Shown piece after piece: positions 37,432 through 48,981 of a stretch of DNA of 64,000 bases; position 1 is the stretch's first letter; the number at the start of each line of letters is the position of its first letter. The notes beneath the pieces are model-generated. The model worked only from the letters and a program-made list of their open reading frames with translations. It was not told the origin of the DNA and made no database searches. Position numbers and translations under genes: made by a program. This stretch comes from Combretum micranthum (lineage: Eukaryota; Streptophyta; Magnoliopsida; Myrtales; Combretaceae): the NCBI GenBank assembly GCA_024138025.1, contig JAMXBD010001588.1, positions 248,001 to 312,000 on the forward strand. The letters run 5' to 3'.

Positions 37432-37662
37432 CAACACCTTCGCGTAGATCAATTTGATGGTGAAATTCTATTTCTTGTTCGTTTCCCCTCTAAAAGAATA
37501 ATTGAGCATTTAAAGAGTTTGAATCGTGTGTTGTTCTTTAGATCATCTTGGTGGTTAACGGATGAGATGAAGTCTTCTTCACTCATGGATCCTTGCATGG
37601 ATTTTTTTGAACCCAAATTCAAAGAGTACTATGAAGTGGATGATCTACGTGAAAAAGGTTAG
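37432..37662 (+). CDS. Unassigned short open stretch
   Basis: A 77-codon frame bounded by stops, without an ATG near its start. It has less skewed composition than its AT-rich surroundings and contains RFPSKRIIEHLKSLNRVLFF and FFEPKFKEYYEVDDLREKG. I do not recognise a family. It could be a captured exon fragment or chance; no splice-linked partner exon was found. Confidence 0.15.
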   Translation, partial: QHLRVDQFDGEILFLVRFPSKRIIEHLKSLNRVLFFRSSWWLTDEMKSSSLMDPCMDFFEPKFKEYYEVDDLREKG

Positions 37663-39303
37663 AAACAAACAAATCTACTTTAGCTACTTCTATTATGAAT
37701 CTATCATACCATATCTTCTTCATTTTAAGATGTGGCCTTGAGTGATTCAGCTTATTCTCAATCCAAAAAATCAAGTTTGTATTGTTGCAATTAACTCAAA
37801 TTCTAAAATTCTTATAAAACCAATTAAGCCATATAAAGGATGATAATAGGTGTCTCTATCATTAGTTAATTGAAAGAATCTAAATAAGGTCAATGTTAAT
37901 ATTGATTTCAAAGAATAAACCACACTATAGGTATTGATCTAGGGTAAAGGCACAAGAAGTGCCTTTACTTTTAATTTTTGACAATCTAGTATCTAAACTT
38001 TCAATTTTAACAATTTAGTGCTTATTTTTTCAATTTAGTATCTTTGTTAACAGAAAAGTTGATGGGCATTACATTTTCTTGTATTTTAGTTTCTATACTT
38101 TGGTTTTAATTTTATTCAAGTGTCTTTACTTTGACTTTGATACACTTTAACAGCTATTTACTAATTAATTTATTAAAATTAATAGTTTACTTTTCTTAAC
38201 TGATATATTATATTATAATTAAATGAAAGTTATGTATTAGTTCAATGAAAATTGAATTTAGATTTTTAATTGACTTATTATTCAAAAATAAAAAGAATAT
38301 TATTTATATGTAGTAATTTCAATCATTGAATAACTTTTTGTATATAATCTTTGATTTTGATAAAAGCTTATATCTTAAAAGCTCTTAACATCAACTTTAT
38401 TTGAAAATAAGATCTTACTATATGTTATAATATTACAAAGATGAGGTAAAATATGAAAATGGTTATAATTTATGAATGAGGTTTCATTTGCTTTATATCA
38501 TGAATTCCAAACTTACTGAATAATACCACTCTATATATTATAATATTTATGTGGATTCTTTTGATGCCATTAAGAAACCTTATAAAATGTCATAAGGATC
38601 TTTTTTAGGCTACTACAAAAATTTTTTGAAAGAAATATTATAATATATAAAGGTGTATCATCCAACAATTTAGAATTCATATTATAGGGCAAATGTCACT
38701 TGATTTACTAATTGTTACATATTTCATATTTTACTTTTTCTTTTGCCATAATTTCATATTTTATCTAGCCTATGTAATCTTGAAACACAAAGTAATAACT
38801 TATTTTCAAATAAAATTAATATCAAGAGCTTTCTAGTTGTTGACACTTTATTATGGACCACGAGCCTCTGAAACCAAGTCTAACCCATTAGCCATTTGGT
38901 CCAACCCAATAAGCCAATGCCTAGTTGGTATCAATAGAAACCTGAAACCTCACTAGGGCACCCGTTACCCAGCTCAGAGTACCGATTGACCTATAGCATC
39001 TCTCACCATCATCTTCTCACTCGAGCTTAGCACATGCATACCATGTCTACCCATTTGTTGACAACTACCCACCCATCCATGATCTCACAACGCATCCATT
39101 AGTTGAGGATCCACAAGCTATAAGTATCTCTCTCCACTCCACGAGAATAATAATGTTGCCTAGACTCTTTCCCACATCCATTAACTCTTGAATCGACATG
39201 CTTGTTGACTTAAGCATTAAAGTGACCACAGCAAGCCCAACCCAAGTATGCCACAAATCGTGTTTTGTTTTTCAAGCCTATTAAGCAAATAAGTGTAGCA
39301 CAT

Positions 39304-39306
<3 letters not shown>

Positions 39307-39362
<56 letters not shown>
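39307..39362. repeat. (CT)n microsatellite
   Basis: About 28 uninterrupted CT units inside the long-inverted-repeat element. Likely length-polymorphic. Confidence 0.95.
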
Positions 39363-39367
<5 letters not shown>

Positions 39368-39733
39368 ATTAGAACGATTAACACTAGTGATATAAGATTT
39401 TATCAAAATCGAAGATTACATAAGAAAAGTTATTTATGTTTGAAATTATCATATATAAATTATTTTCTTTTTATGTCTAAAGTAATATATCGATTAAAAA
39501 TCTAAAAACCAATTTTCAATGAATTAATAGTTAAGTCTCTTGTAAATTATAAAATAATAAATCACTTAAGAAAAGTAAAATATCAATTTTAATAAATTAA
39601 TTAGTGTATAGAAATTAAAGTCATCTATACTAAAGTAAATATAATTAAAATTAGAGTATAGACACTAAAAAAAAAGTAACGATTGTTAACTTTACTATTG
39701 ACGATGATATTAAATTAAAAAAATAAGCACTAA

Positions 39734-40134
39734 CGGCTTGCTCACTTCGCTGTATGAAATAAAAAGGGAATGAAATTCCAATTCAAAGAAAATCTAATAG
39801 TGTGGTAATAGCTATTACTATGTTCACTTGATATAAAAAATAAAATAGATAATTATTAAAGTAGAAGGTACGATATCTATAATGCCCCCCGTATTTATTA
39901 TAGAAAGAAGATAATTTTTATATGTGATATTTTCAAGACAACAGCATTTGTGACAAAGCTGAAAAATAAAACATTGAATGGTAATTCATTGGGGTGTGGA
40001 CATGAATTGCTATTATCATTTTACGTGATAGCAATTTATTATGAGTTGTCATTCCCCCAAGTAAACACCATAATAGCAACTTTACGTTGAACGAGAAGAA
40101 AATAAATAGCTATTTATATCAAGTGAACGGGTTG
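39734..40134. mobile_element. Tourist/Harbinger-like MITE nested in an arm
   Basis: A 401-bp element with ends CGGCTTGCTCACTTCGCTG and, on the other strand, CAACCCGTTCACTTGATAT. It is flanked by TAA on both sides (39,731-39,733 and 40,135-40,137), the PIF/Harbinger-type duplication. Removing it restores the continuous right arm of the host element (GCACTAA joined to ATGATAAA, matching GCACTAAATTGTTAAAA on the complement of the left arm), which independently confirms the boundaries. Confidence 0.75.
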
Positions 40135-40204
40135 TAAATGATAAAAATTTTAAGTTTAGATCTTAAATTGCCAAAAATATAAACACCTTTGGTGCCTTTA
40201 TCCC

Positions 40205-40524
40205 ATATTAGTCATATTCATGAATCATAATAAATTTAACCTTCATTAAATCCATCCAACATGGCATAGAATTAGACTGCCAAAATCAATTTTTCACTTT
40301 GAAGAGTGATGATAAGTGGGAACGATTAATTAGGGGAAGGAAAATACATGCCAGAAGGGGTAGGTAAGGGAGAAAAACATTAGTTTGTGCCCCTTAGTCG
40401 TTAGTGCTATTTTATACCCCAGAATTTACTCCAACAACTCACGTTCCGGAGGAAAAATTGCTCAACTCAACTCATTTTTTCCAGGGCATCTAGCGTTATC
40501 TTCTCGAGGTAGTTATAGTAAAAG

Positions 40525-40567
<43 letters not shown>

Positions 40568-41501
40568 TGAATCGTTTAAATCATTTACACTCATACTAAA
40601 ATTCAATGAAATTCCATTTACTTAAAAGTGAGTAAAGTGAAACTTTCGCATCAGCACCATTGCACCAAGTAAATCGCTCAGTCAATCGAGAGCTTAAATG
40701 ACTAGATTAAAACGTAAAGAGCTTGTTTTGTTTTTACCTTGGTATAAAGGATTTATATAATTGACTAAACAAATAGAGGATTTGATCAAACTTTACCACG
40801 AATATAAAGATTACAACAAATTGAAACAAAAACAGAAAATATTTTATAGAGATGTGTTTCTCCTTTCTGGCACACTGTTTCCTATACCTAAACAACTATG
40901 AAGTGTGTTTGGAATGTCGGATTTTTATCTATATCATAATTATATTTGATCTGTATCTGTAATTTATCTGTATTAGATATATATGTATATATATATCATA
41001 TTTATATTGTATCTATTTAATCTATTTACGAGCAAAACTATTAATTTTTTATAAGTATCTGTATCGTATCTGTTCAATCTATTTATGAATAAAATTATTA
41101 ATTTTTTATTGGAATCTGTTTTATAAGCTTGTGCTAAGAATTCCTGTGGTTTCTAGTACCATTATCCCATCTTCACTTTTTGTTGTGTCTTAACAATTTA
41201 GACGTTAGAAATAATTTAGAACGTGGTGGGAGGGGAGGAAAACTTCAAAAAGCATTTTGAATATTTAGAGACATACGCTGACAAAATGACAAAGCATCTT
41301 CCAGCTACCTCGAGCTCTTTGTAAACTTCCATAGTTCCACCTCAGACAACTCGGATCCATGGTCTGATCTTACGATAGAGATAATAGTTAATCCACCAAG
41401 AATTCCAATGGTTAACGGATCAAATGACAATTCTCTTTTCACTTTTAAACAAGAAATGACAATTCAATAATGAATTTCCCTTGAATGATGTCATCAATAA
41501 G
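40205..41501. other. Intergenic with (TA)n and diverged short repeats
   Basis: A (TA)n run lies at 40,525-40,564. At 40,905-41,110 the phrase GGATTTTTATCTATATC is followed by two tandem copies of CTATTTA(C/T)GA(G/A)(C/T)AAAA-TATTAATTTTTTA. A related piece is at 42,508-42,640, so a short repeat family is present twice. No gene was seen. Confidence 0.5.
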
Positions 41502-42202
41502 TAGGGGTTTCATGGACCGGTTAACCGGTCTGTGGCCTTATTTTTTGAACCTAACTGTAATTATCGTTTTTAAATATTCCGATCCTTAACCGGTCCATTA
41601 TAAACGTTTAACCCTTAACGGTTAACGTTTTATTCGGTTAATTTATTCGGTTTTCGATTTTTAACCATTTAAACGTAATGATTTCAACAAATCAAATTGA
41701 TAATTTCAAAAAACCTTTTTTAGCCTTTATCATAAAGTTTTTCTTTAAACTATTATATATATTACTAGAGCTAAAAAAAAGAAAATGAAATTAAGGAAAA
41801 GGGGAAAAAATGAACCTTTGAATGTATCATTATCAATAAAATTAAACCAAATCAATTACCAAATTAACTCCATTAATCATAAGATAATAATATTTTAATC
41901 GAAATTCAAGGAATATTAACATAGGTAAATTATATGTATATGAAAATCATACGTATATATATATATAAAATAATTATTTATATATGTAAATTATATGTAT
42001 AATATATTTATAAATACTGAAACGGTTAACCGTTAACCATCGGTTTTTTGTGGTTACAAACCGAAACCGAAACCGAAAACCGAAAAAAATAAAAACTATA
42101 ATCCTAAACCGAAACCAATGGACCGGTTAACCATATTTTTCGGATTGGTTTTCCGGTTTCGGTTCGGTTTCTCGGTTTCATCGGTTTTTTTGTACACCCC
42201 TA
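41502..42202 (+). mobile_element. Non-autonomous hAT MITE, copy 2
   Basis: A 701-bp element with ends TAGGGGTTTCATGGACCGG and, on the other strand, TAGGGGTGTACAAAAAAACC. It is flanked by a perfect 8-bp duplication TCAATAAG (41,494-41,501 and 42,203-42,210). The interior is rich in GGTTAACCG and ACCGAAACCGAAA words. This is the cleanest copy of the family. No coding capacity. Confidence 0.92.
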
Positions 42203-43500
42203 TCAATAAGGATTTTTATCACATTTTAATGAAATAAAAATTATATCAACCTTCCTTCTACTATCTTTCCTTCTTATCCAAACAAAAAGGTTTATAATTT
42301 TTCCATTCATTTTCTTTCTTCTTTCAATTTTTTCTTCTTACTTTTTCCTTTTTGCCTAATTTCTGTTTCTTCCCTGCTCTTCCTCTCCAATCACCCTTGC
42401 AAGATCAAATTTCATTTAGATGTGGAGGCACAAACAAGATATGTAATTATATATATACATATATATAGCACACACAAAGAAAGAAGTATAATCAACCATT
42501 TGGATTGTTGGATTTTTATTTATGCCATATCTACATCTAATTTGTATTTATAACTTATTTATATTATATTTATATCATATCTATATCATATTTGTTTGAT
42601 TAGTTTATGAGTAAAATTATCAATTTTTTTTTTTATAAATATTCATTTAAAAACAATAATATCAAAATGATCAGATATGATCAAATAAATTAAACCCGCA
42701 TATCTTTGAATTTAGTTTTTCATATCATTTCATTCATCAATATTCAAACATTTTTATTATTATAAACAGAAAAAGTACCCCACCATCCCATTTTCCAACA
42801 CGTGAAACTCTTTTTCTCCTACATGCTATCGTAAGTGTAGGAGTAATAGCTAGGATTGGCTTTGTGGCTCCCAGCCCAACACCTTCGAACTTTTGCTGGA
42901 CTTGACGAGGTCCTGGACACCTAATAGTCACCACAATCAACTGCACAGTTCACCCAAATGCCCATGCTTTAAGATATTTAGCTGTGTAGAGCGTACACCA
43001 ATTTTCAACAAGCATATGTCTTGGTTTGGTTGAGTCAAAAAGACAGGATTCCTGAAAAAGAACAGATTTCTAAGAAAGTAGATGGAGGAGGAAACACGGA
43101 AGGGAGAGGTAGGAAGACTGAAAAGTGAAGAAAAGAATTATATACTTTGGAAATATACTGAAGTTAAAGCATGGTGCAAAAAGACATGAGCTTTTTCCAC
43201 TTTTTTATGGCATCTTAGAAGACACATTAAGAGGAACATGTGAACAGGAACAACTACTTTATGTAAGACCATGTGAACATGTGTGCTTAATGATATAATA
43301 ATTTGCACTGTGCAGTAGGATCCAAGAAGGGAAAAAGGAACTAAAAAAGGGGGTTAGAACAGAAGACCAAGGACAGAATCTTTGACACAGTGAAGAAAAG
43401 AACAAATAATCTGACAAAAAGAGGATCAAATACAAGGAAGTTTTATAAGGATGCCAGATAATATTAGCTGACAATGCCACAAAGTCTCCAAGTTATTTAT
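42203..43500. other. Intergenic between hAT MITE and kinase gene
   Basis: Contains the repeat piece at 42,508-42,640. Between 42,770 and 43,480 it is less AT-rich but shows no credible exon; the two minus frames (42,946-42,737 and 43,480-43,259) have low-complexity, non-conserved sequences. Confidence 0.45.
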
Positions 43501-44162
43501 ACAATTACCATCACAATTACTGCAACATTACAATCAACTAATGGAGAGGGAAAAAGAAACAATTTACAACTAAATTGGCTTGCCATATCTGTAAACAATA
43601 TAATTGATAACTGGAGGTTACATATTATCCCTTTCTTGGAATAGATCTAGGGAAGAGTGCCGCTGAATTTACAGTCTCCCCACATTTCATATGTCACTAG
43701 ACAGTAAGTCGAACCAACACACAACCAATACATCCTAGAACCAAAAATGACTTTTAACTTGTGAAACATTAAAATTCAACATGATTCCTCAAAGGGGACA
43801 GAATTCAGCGTTTACATCCAGGGTAGGGAATGGTGAAAGGAGACAATGTGTAACTCAGCACTGAAATCCAAGCTAGCGATTCTAACATGACTGGGAACTG
43901 AATGACGGACAATATCCATGTACCGACCCATACTTCAGCCTCATGCCTATAATAAAGCACAATAAACACATTTTGAAGTACAAACAAAAACCAGACCGAG
44001 ATGCAAATTCTGGAGTCAAGGAGGGGGCTGACACTTGCAATTACCTCTCTTCCAGACTCCAGTTTAGGTAACCTAGGATGAGAAAATTGAAACAAAGTAA
44101 AATATCTAAAAAACATATACAAAAAAAAAAAAAAAAAAAAAAAAAACCAAAAAAAAAGGCCC
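43500..44162 (-). other. Probable 3' UTR and 3' flank of the kinase gene
   Basis: The composition stays gene-like downstream of the kinase stop. A 26-base A run on the plus strand at about 44,122-44,147 lies just after the stop. The 105-codon minus frame at 44,122-43,805 begins inside this region, has no recognisable domain and is most likely untranslated. No secure poly(A) signal could be placed. Confidence 0.4.
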
Positions 44163-47100
44163 TCAAGTTAATTGATTTTTCCTAATGGAATGGCAGCATC
44201 CATGTAAAACACTGTCAGTCAAAGCTACATGTGCGGCTCCACACCTTCCTTGTAAGTAATCTTCCATTGAGATGCTCGGCTCATTACTACTAATAGATAA
44301 TGTTTCATCTTCTAAATCTTGTAAAGCAACATTAAGATGGTTTCGGATGTTGACTGGAAGAGTTTTCTTCGTCTGCCACATCAAATTCTGATCCATTGAT
44401 CTGTTGCTGTGCCCATACTAAAACTTCCTCATCACCTTGAGAAGCTTCAAAACCTAAGTATCAACACCATAGCATATAATTAGCACATATTCGTACCATA
44501 AGAAGACAAGAAAAAGAAAAATGGAACTAAAAAGGAAACAAAAACAATAGGATGTAATTTACCAGGCTGATTTGAGTCTGACTCTTGGGCCCTTCTGATG
44601 CAAAGGGTAGCGGCCAAAACCATTCTACCAATCTGTTCATGGTCATAATGACTATCCAACCTCGGATCCAGCAACTGGGATATTTTTCCAGCCTTCAAAA
44701 TGGGTTTAGCCTAAAAAAAAGTTTAAAAAGTGATACTAATCCAGGTAAATCCATCTTTCATTAGGTCAATTCAAAGCAATCCCTAATTACACTACCAAAT
44801 AGTGGACAGTGCCAGAATAATTCTTGTGCTAATGAACAAAAATTAACTTACCCACATTACCAGGCTCTCCTGGCCCTTCGGATGTTCACCATCAATTGGC
44901 TTTCTTCCAGATAGAAGCTCAAGAATTACGACACCAAATGCGTAAACATCAATTTTGTCGCTTACTTTTCCGTGCATGAAATATTCAGGAGCCAAATATC
45001 TACCAAAAGATGTGATGTGATCCAGATGTAATACCATTCTAAAGAAAAAGAGCAACAGGTGAATAATAATTAAAGAGCTGGAAATTTTGAACATACCCAA
45101 ATGTGCCTGCAACATCATCACAGGTTACTTGGGTTGATGGATCTAGAGCTCTACTAGCGAGTCCAAAATCTGACAACTATGGCACCATGCACAAGATGTC
45201 AATGAGGGGTTAAGTCCATCTATGCAAAAGGCATAAAAACACAAAATGTTGTACCTGTGCCTCAAAATCATCAGAAAGAAGAATATTTGAAGACTTCACA
45301 TCTCTATGAATCACAGGTTGAGCACACCCATTATGCAAGTAATCCAGTGCCTCAGCAACACCAACTGCCACCTTATACCGCTCACGCCAACCAAATGCAG
45401 AATTGTCCTTCTTATCACCTTCGTTAGGGAACAAAGAAAATGTGAGCTATAAAGGAACTTAAAATTTAACTTAATTCAAATTAAGTAACCCAATCACATA
45501 CCATGGAGATTTTCTTCTAAGCTTCCTCTTTTCAGAAAGTCATAAACCAGGACAAGGTTGTTGTCTTCAAAACAGTACCCATATAGTGATATTATGTTCT
45601 TATGATTGAGAGTAGTAATTATCTCTATCTCCGAAACAAACTCCTTCAGCACATCCTTGGATGGCTTCAAGGTTTTAACAGCCACTTCTTTGTCATCAGG
45701 AAGACACCCTCTGTAAACCCGACTACTGCCACCTCTCCCGACCATGTTCTCTGAGATTATAGCCGTACTTTAACCAAAGGGCACAAAAGCTACAGAAGTA
45801 TATTTGATTGAACAAAGGACAAAGTCTCCCCATGCTTAAATGATGTACCATCCATATCCTCTCCAATCAGATGCTGACATATATGAGCAAAAGGCTAAAG
45901 GTGGGATAGCCGCTAAATGTTATTCATACATGGCAGCATAACTGGAGAGACACAGAGTTGAAACACCATTTAAAGACAGAAAGGCTTACTCCCCATTTAA
46001 AGGTGAAGAAGAAAACAAAAGGCAAAATACAAACATACCAGGAATAAAGTTAGCAGTGGCAGCAACTAGTTCATCGTATTCAAACAGTCTACATGTGGAA
46101 CAAAATCTCTCAAGAAGGCCCTCTAATTCTTCAGGAATACTTCTAAAGCCATTGCACGATGATGAAGGAGAGGACACTTCTGGATCAACTGGCACAATAG
46201 CACCACTCTCTCTCCATCCAATTCACAAATGTTCTCTTCAGTTCTGAATGAAGAACCCTGTTTCTGATCCGGGTAGACCACTGCAGAAGAAGATTTCTTT
46301 TTTCCTGTTGGTTCTCTTCTGGTTGAGGCTTTACAAACATGCGCGAAGAAACATCCAACCTGATCTCAATCTATGAGATCCTCGTCCACGTTTACCACCA
46401 CAACCTCTTTTGATTGAAATGGCACCAAAGCCAGTGAATTGTCCACATAGCTGTCTCCAAGTGACTCCCCAGACAGCCGGACGGCATTTGTCAACGATCT
46501 TTCTTGGTTATTCTTCACAGCACAACAGCAATCACAGCTCTGTATGCACTTGTTACTTCTTTTGTTACATTTCTCCACAACTTTCCTGCTTAGAGAGCGA
46601 TGTAGACCATGGACGTAGTTCTTAACCCTGCCATCATCTGTTCCACAACAAGCATAATCACATCAATCCTAGAAGTAAATAAAAAGCTTTTATAGGAATG
46701 CCTTAGAAGGACAAATAAGAAATTGAACCTTGCATATGTTCATCTTCCGACTGGATCACATCTCGCTGGAACAAAACCTTGCCATTGTCGACAGCAAAAA
46801 CACCAAATCTCCTAGGCAAATTCCTTGCACAAAATTTAGCCATTGACACCCGTGACCGAATTGCATGATGGGTCTTGGAAACTCCAACAATTATCTTTGC
46901 CGAAGGAAATGCTTTCGCTTCCCTTATTAGTACTTTCCCAGCAGATTTTCCTCTACATACTTTAAGTTTCAAATCCACCTAACCACATCAACAATAAAAC
47001 CATAAAATTAGCCCCTTTAAGCATTGGCTACTAAAAAACTATTATAACTTCGTCAAATAATCCATTACATCATACATGCAGTACAGGGCACGAAACCAAA

Positions 47101-48151
47101 AAGTAAGCAAATTGAACCTGTTTCAAGTTGCAGAAACCTTCATAGACGGCGAGTACAGAATCAAATGCTTTAACAAGACCCAGGAGTGAAGATGTTCCTT
47201 CTGGAAACACAACAACACAGTTAGTCATTATGACTCAGAAAACGTAAAAGAAAAATCAAGTTTCGAGCCAACGAAAAATGGATCTTGGGATTCTTTCTGA
47301 ATAAATGTAGACACCCATTTTTGGTTATTTAAGATACAATGAATTAAATGCTCCAAAGACTAAAAATGGAAGCCAGGAGTCTTTTTTATCAAGTATGGGA
47401 CATATTTCAAGACAACGTATCATGGTTTCAAAACCACACAACCATTAGCACCGAAAAGTGAAAGCTTTCAGCCATTACTCACGTATATTCATTTCATATA
47501 GACACCCATGAATTCAAAAAACCTATTTTCCATGGTTTGGGACACGCATTTCATCAGATATAGACTCTAGTTGAATTAATATACACCAATTTTCCATGGT
47601 TCACTACTATTCCAACTGAATTAACAGATCACCCAGTTTCGTAACTCCGAAACCACACAACTACTGTATCACATGAACAGGAATCGAACCACTTTAACTG
47701 AATTAACAGACACCCGTTTTCTTTTGCAAAATTCCAAGAACCATACAACCAATTTATCAAAAATAACTGAACTGACTCCCAACACCTAAACTACAGAGCT
47801 CTAGCACCAACACAGCTAACCACACCCAATCTCATTTTTCGCTGTTCCAGAACCATGCAAAGAGGAAGAAGAAGAAGAACCATTGTTGAGTAATATACCG
47901 GTGAAAGTGGGTGAAGGGGATTCAAGGACATGAAGAGCAACAACATGATCACCAGGTTCAGCGACTTTAACAAGAGCCCAGGTAAGGAGTTCACGGCTCT
48001 CACCATCCAACTTCACTCCCACAACCACCACTGCACCACCACCACCACCACCACTGTCAGCATCCACGGCGCAGTCGGATGAAGTGGTAGTTGTTAAGGT
48101 GGTAATGGTGGTAGAAAGGGCACTACTCTCCTCTGACATCTCATCCACCAT
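44163..48151 (-). CDS. USP-domain receptor-like cytoplasmic Ser/Thr kinase, frame-disrupted
   Basis: Ten exons on the minus strand: 48151-47899, 47200-47118, 46978-46729, 46637-46039, 45750-45502, 45418-45255, 45176-45097, 44999-44852, 44710-44563 and 44453 to about 44215 (open frame runs to 44,163). The start is the ATG in ACCATGG at 48,151. Exons 1-3 give a universal-stress-protein domain ([51 protein letters not shown]). Exon 4 is a variable linker ending [20 protein letters not shown]. Exon 5 has the glycine loop [11 protein letters not shown] and VAVK; exon 6 HRDVKSSN; exon 7 SDFGLA; exon 8 YLAPEYF and [19 protein letters not shown]. Exon 10 ends the kinase lobe and has an acidic SMEDYLQGR tail. 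The family is soluble, likely ATP-binding through both domains, and acts in stress or signal responses (family knowledge). Exons 4, 9 and 10 carry small indels; exon 4 also has an in-frame TGA at 46,368-46,366. As read, no full protein is possible. Confidence 0.88.
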
Positions 48152-48450
48152 GGTTTCACGCAAAACACAAGGTGGGGAGGGGAAAGGGGAGGCCTTTTTC
48201 TACTTTGAGGTTCGCGCCTCCAGTGCAAAGGGGGAAGGGACAGGACGGACAGAGGCTTTGGTTGGTTCTTGCTTGAAGTGCTTGATGTTATGTCTTTTTT
48301 TTTTTTTCTCCTCGGGGAAAGTGAAAGTGAGAGAAGAGACAAGGATGTGTTTTTTTTTTATTATTTTAGAGACGCAGAAGCAAGAACTTGTTAACTGCCT
48401 TTTGGAAATGACACGCTGTTTGCTTCCCCATTTTAACATCTGAAACTTCG
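48152..48450 (-). promoter_or_regulatory. Kinase 5' leader (UTR) and proximal promoter
   Basis: On the minus strand the 300 bases upstream of the ATG are pyrimidine-rich (CTTTCACTTTCCCCGAGGAG near 48,320, CCTCCCCTTTCCCCTCC near 48,185), typical of plant leaders. A TATA box cannot be placed with confidence. The overlapping open frames on both strands here (48,084-48,568) are low-complexity and not genes. Confidence 0.4.
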
Positions 48451-48981
48451 AACCATCCAACCGTTCAGCTTTCTCTTTTTTTTTATTTTTCTTTTCAAAA
48501 TGGATTATCCTGTGTTGGAAAAAGAAAAAAAAATGGATTTTATGTAGAAAACGTGGTATGTTCGCCAAAACCTGCGAAACCGTATCATTACATTTGAGTG
48601 GTTGTTTATAACGTGCAATAAAATAATTATTCTTTTTCTATAAAGTTTTCTTATCTCATATATATATATATTTGCTTGGAATATTACATATTTGGTAAAA
48701 CTCTCATCAACATATTTGATTTTGGCTTTAGTGCATGGAATAAAATAATTATTTTCTTTCTTTTATTTGATTATTGTTATTTCATTACTTTCTCATCATT
48801 TAGATAATAAATTGTAATTCCTATATGGATATCTATGCTAATTTTTGTATTCATTGCGAATTTTAAACTTTATCATCGAACCAATGACCAACACAAGCGT
48901 GCAGTTACCTATATGATAAATTTAGATATATTTCTATAATATTGCTTGCAAATAATATGTGTATTTCTATAATATTATTTA
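48451..48981. other. Upstream intergenic DNA, no gene seen
   Basis: AT-rich, with a short (TA)n run near 48,659-48,671. Nothing else is supportable. Confidence 0.45.

Larger units (their letters stand above)
37942..40204. mobile_element. Long-inverted-repeat element (Mutator-like, non-autonomous)
   Basis: The outer ends are GGGTAAAGGCACAAGAAG and, on the other strand, GGGATAAAGGCACCAAAGG. The inverted arms extend about 390 bp: for example CTAATTAATTTATTAAAATT, then ACTTTTCTTAA and ATTTTTAAT occur in the same order in 38,160-38,280 and in the complement of 39,600-39,480. The centre (38,830-39,290) is non-coding and more GC-rich. A clear 9-bp duplication was not found (left ATTGATCTA, right ATATTAGTC), so the assignment to Mutator-like rests on arm length and the GGGTAAA end shared with the small MITEs. 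The right arm is interrupted by a Tourist-like MITE. Confidence 0.6.

Noticed and set aside
43805..44122. 105-codon minus frame downstream of the kinase as a separate gene
   Set aside because: It lies where the kinase 3' UTR should be, starts in the A-run region and has no domain.
44122..44147. A-run beside the kinase 3' end as a retrogene poly(A) tail
   Set aside because: The A run is on the plus strand, while the gene is on the minus strand and has nine introns, so it is not a processed copy.
46330..46400. A tiny intron that would remove the TGA in kinase exon 4
   Set aside because: The only GT and AG pairs that bracket it leave an intron of about 30 bases, too short for plant splicing, and would not repair the later GA-run shift at 46,214-46,207.
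48084..48568. Overlapping open frames on both strands upstream of the kinase start
   Set aside because: Lys/Phe or Ser/Pro low-complexity translations arising from pyrimidine-rich leader DNA and exon 1 shadows; no domain and no splice context.
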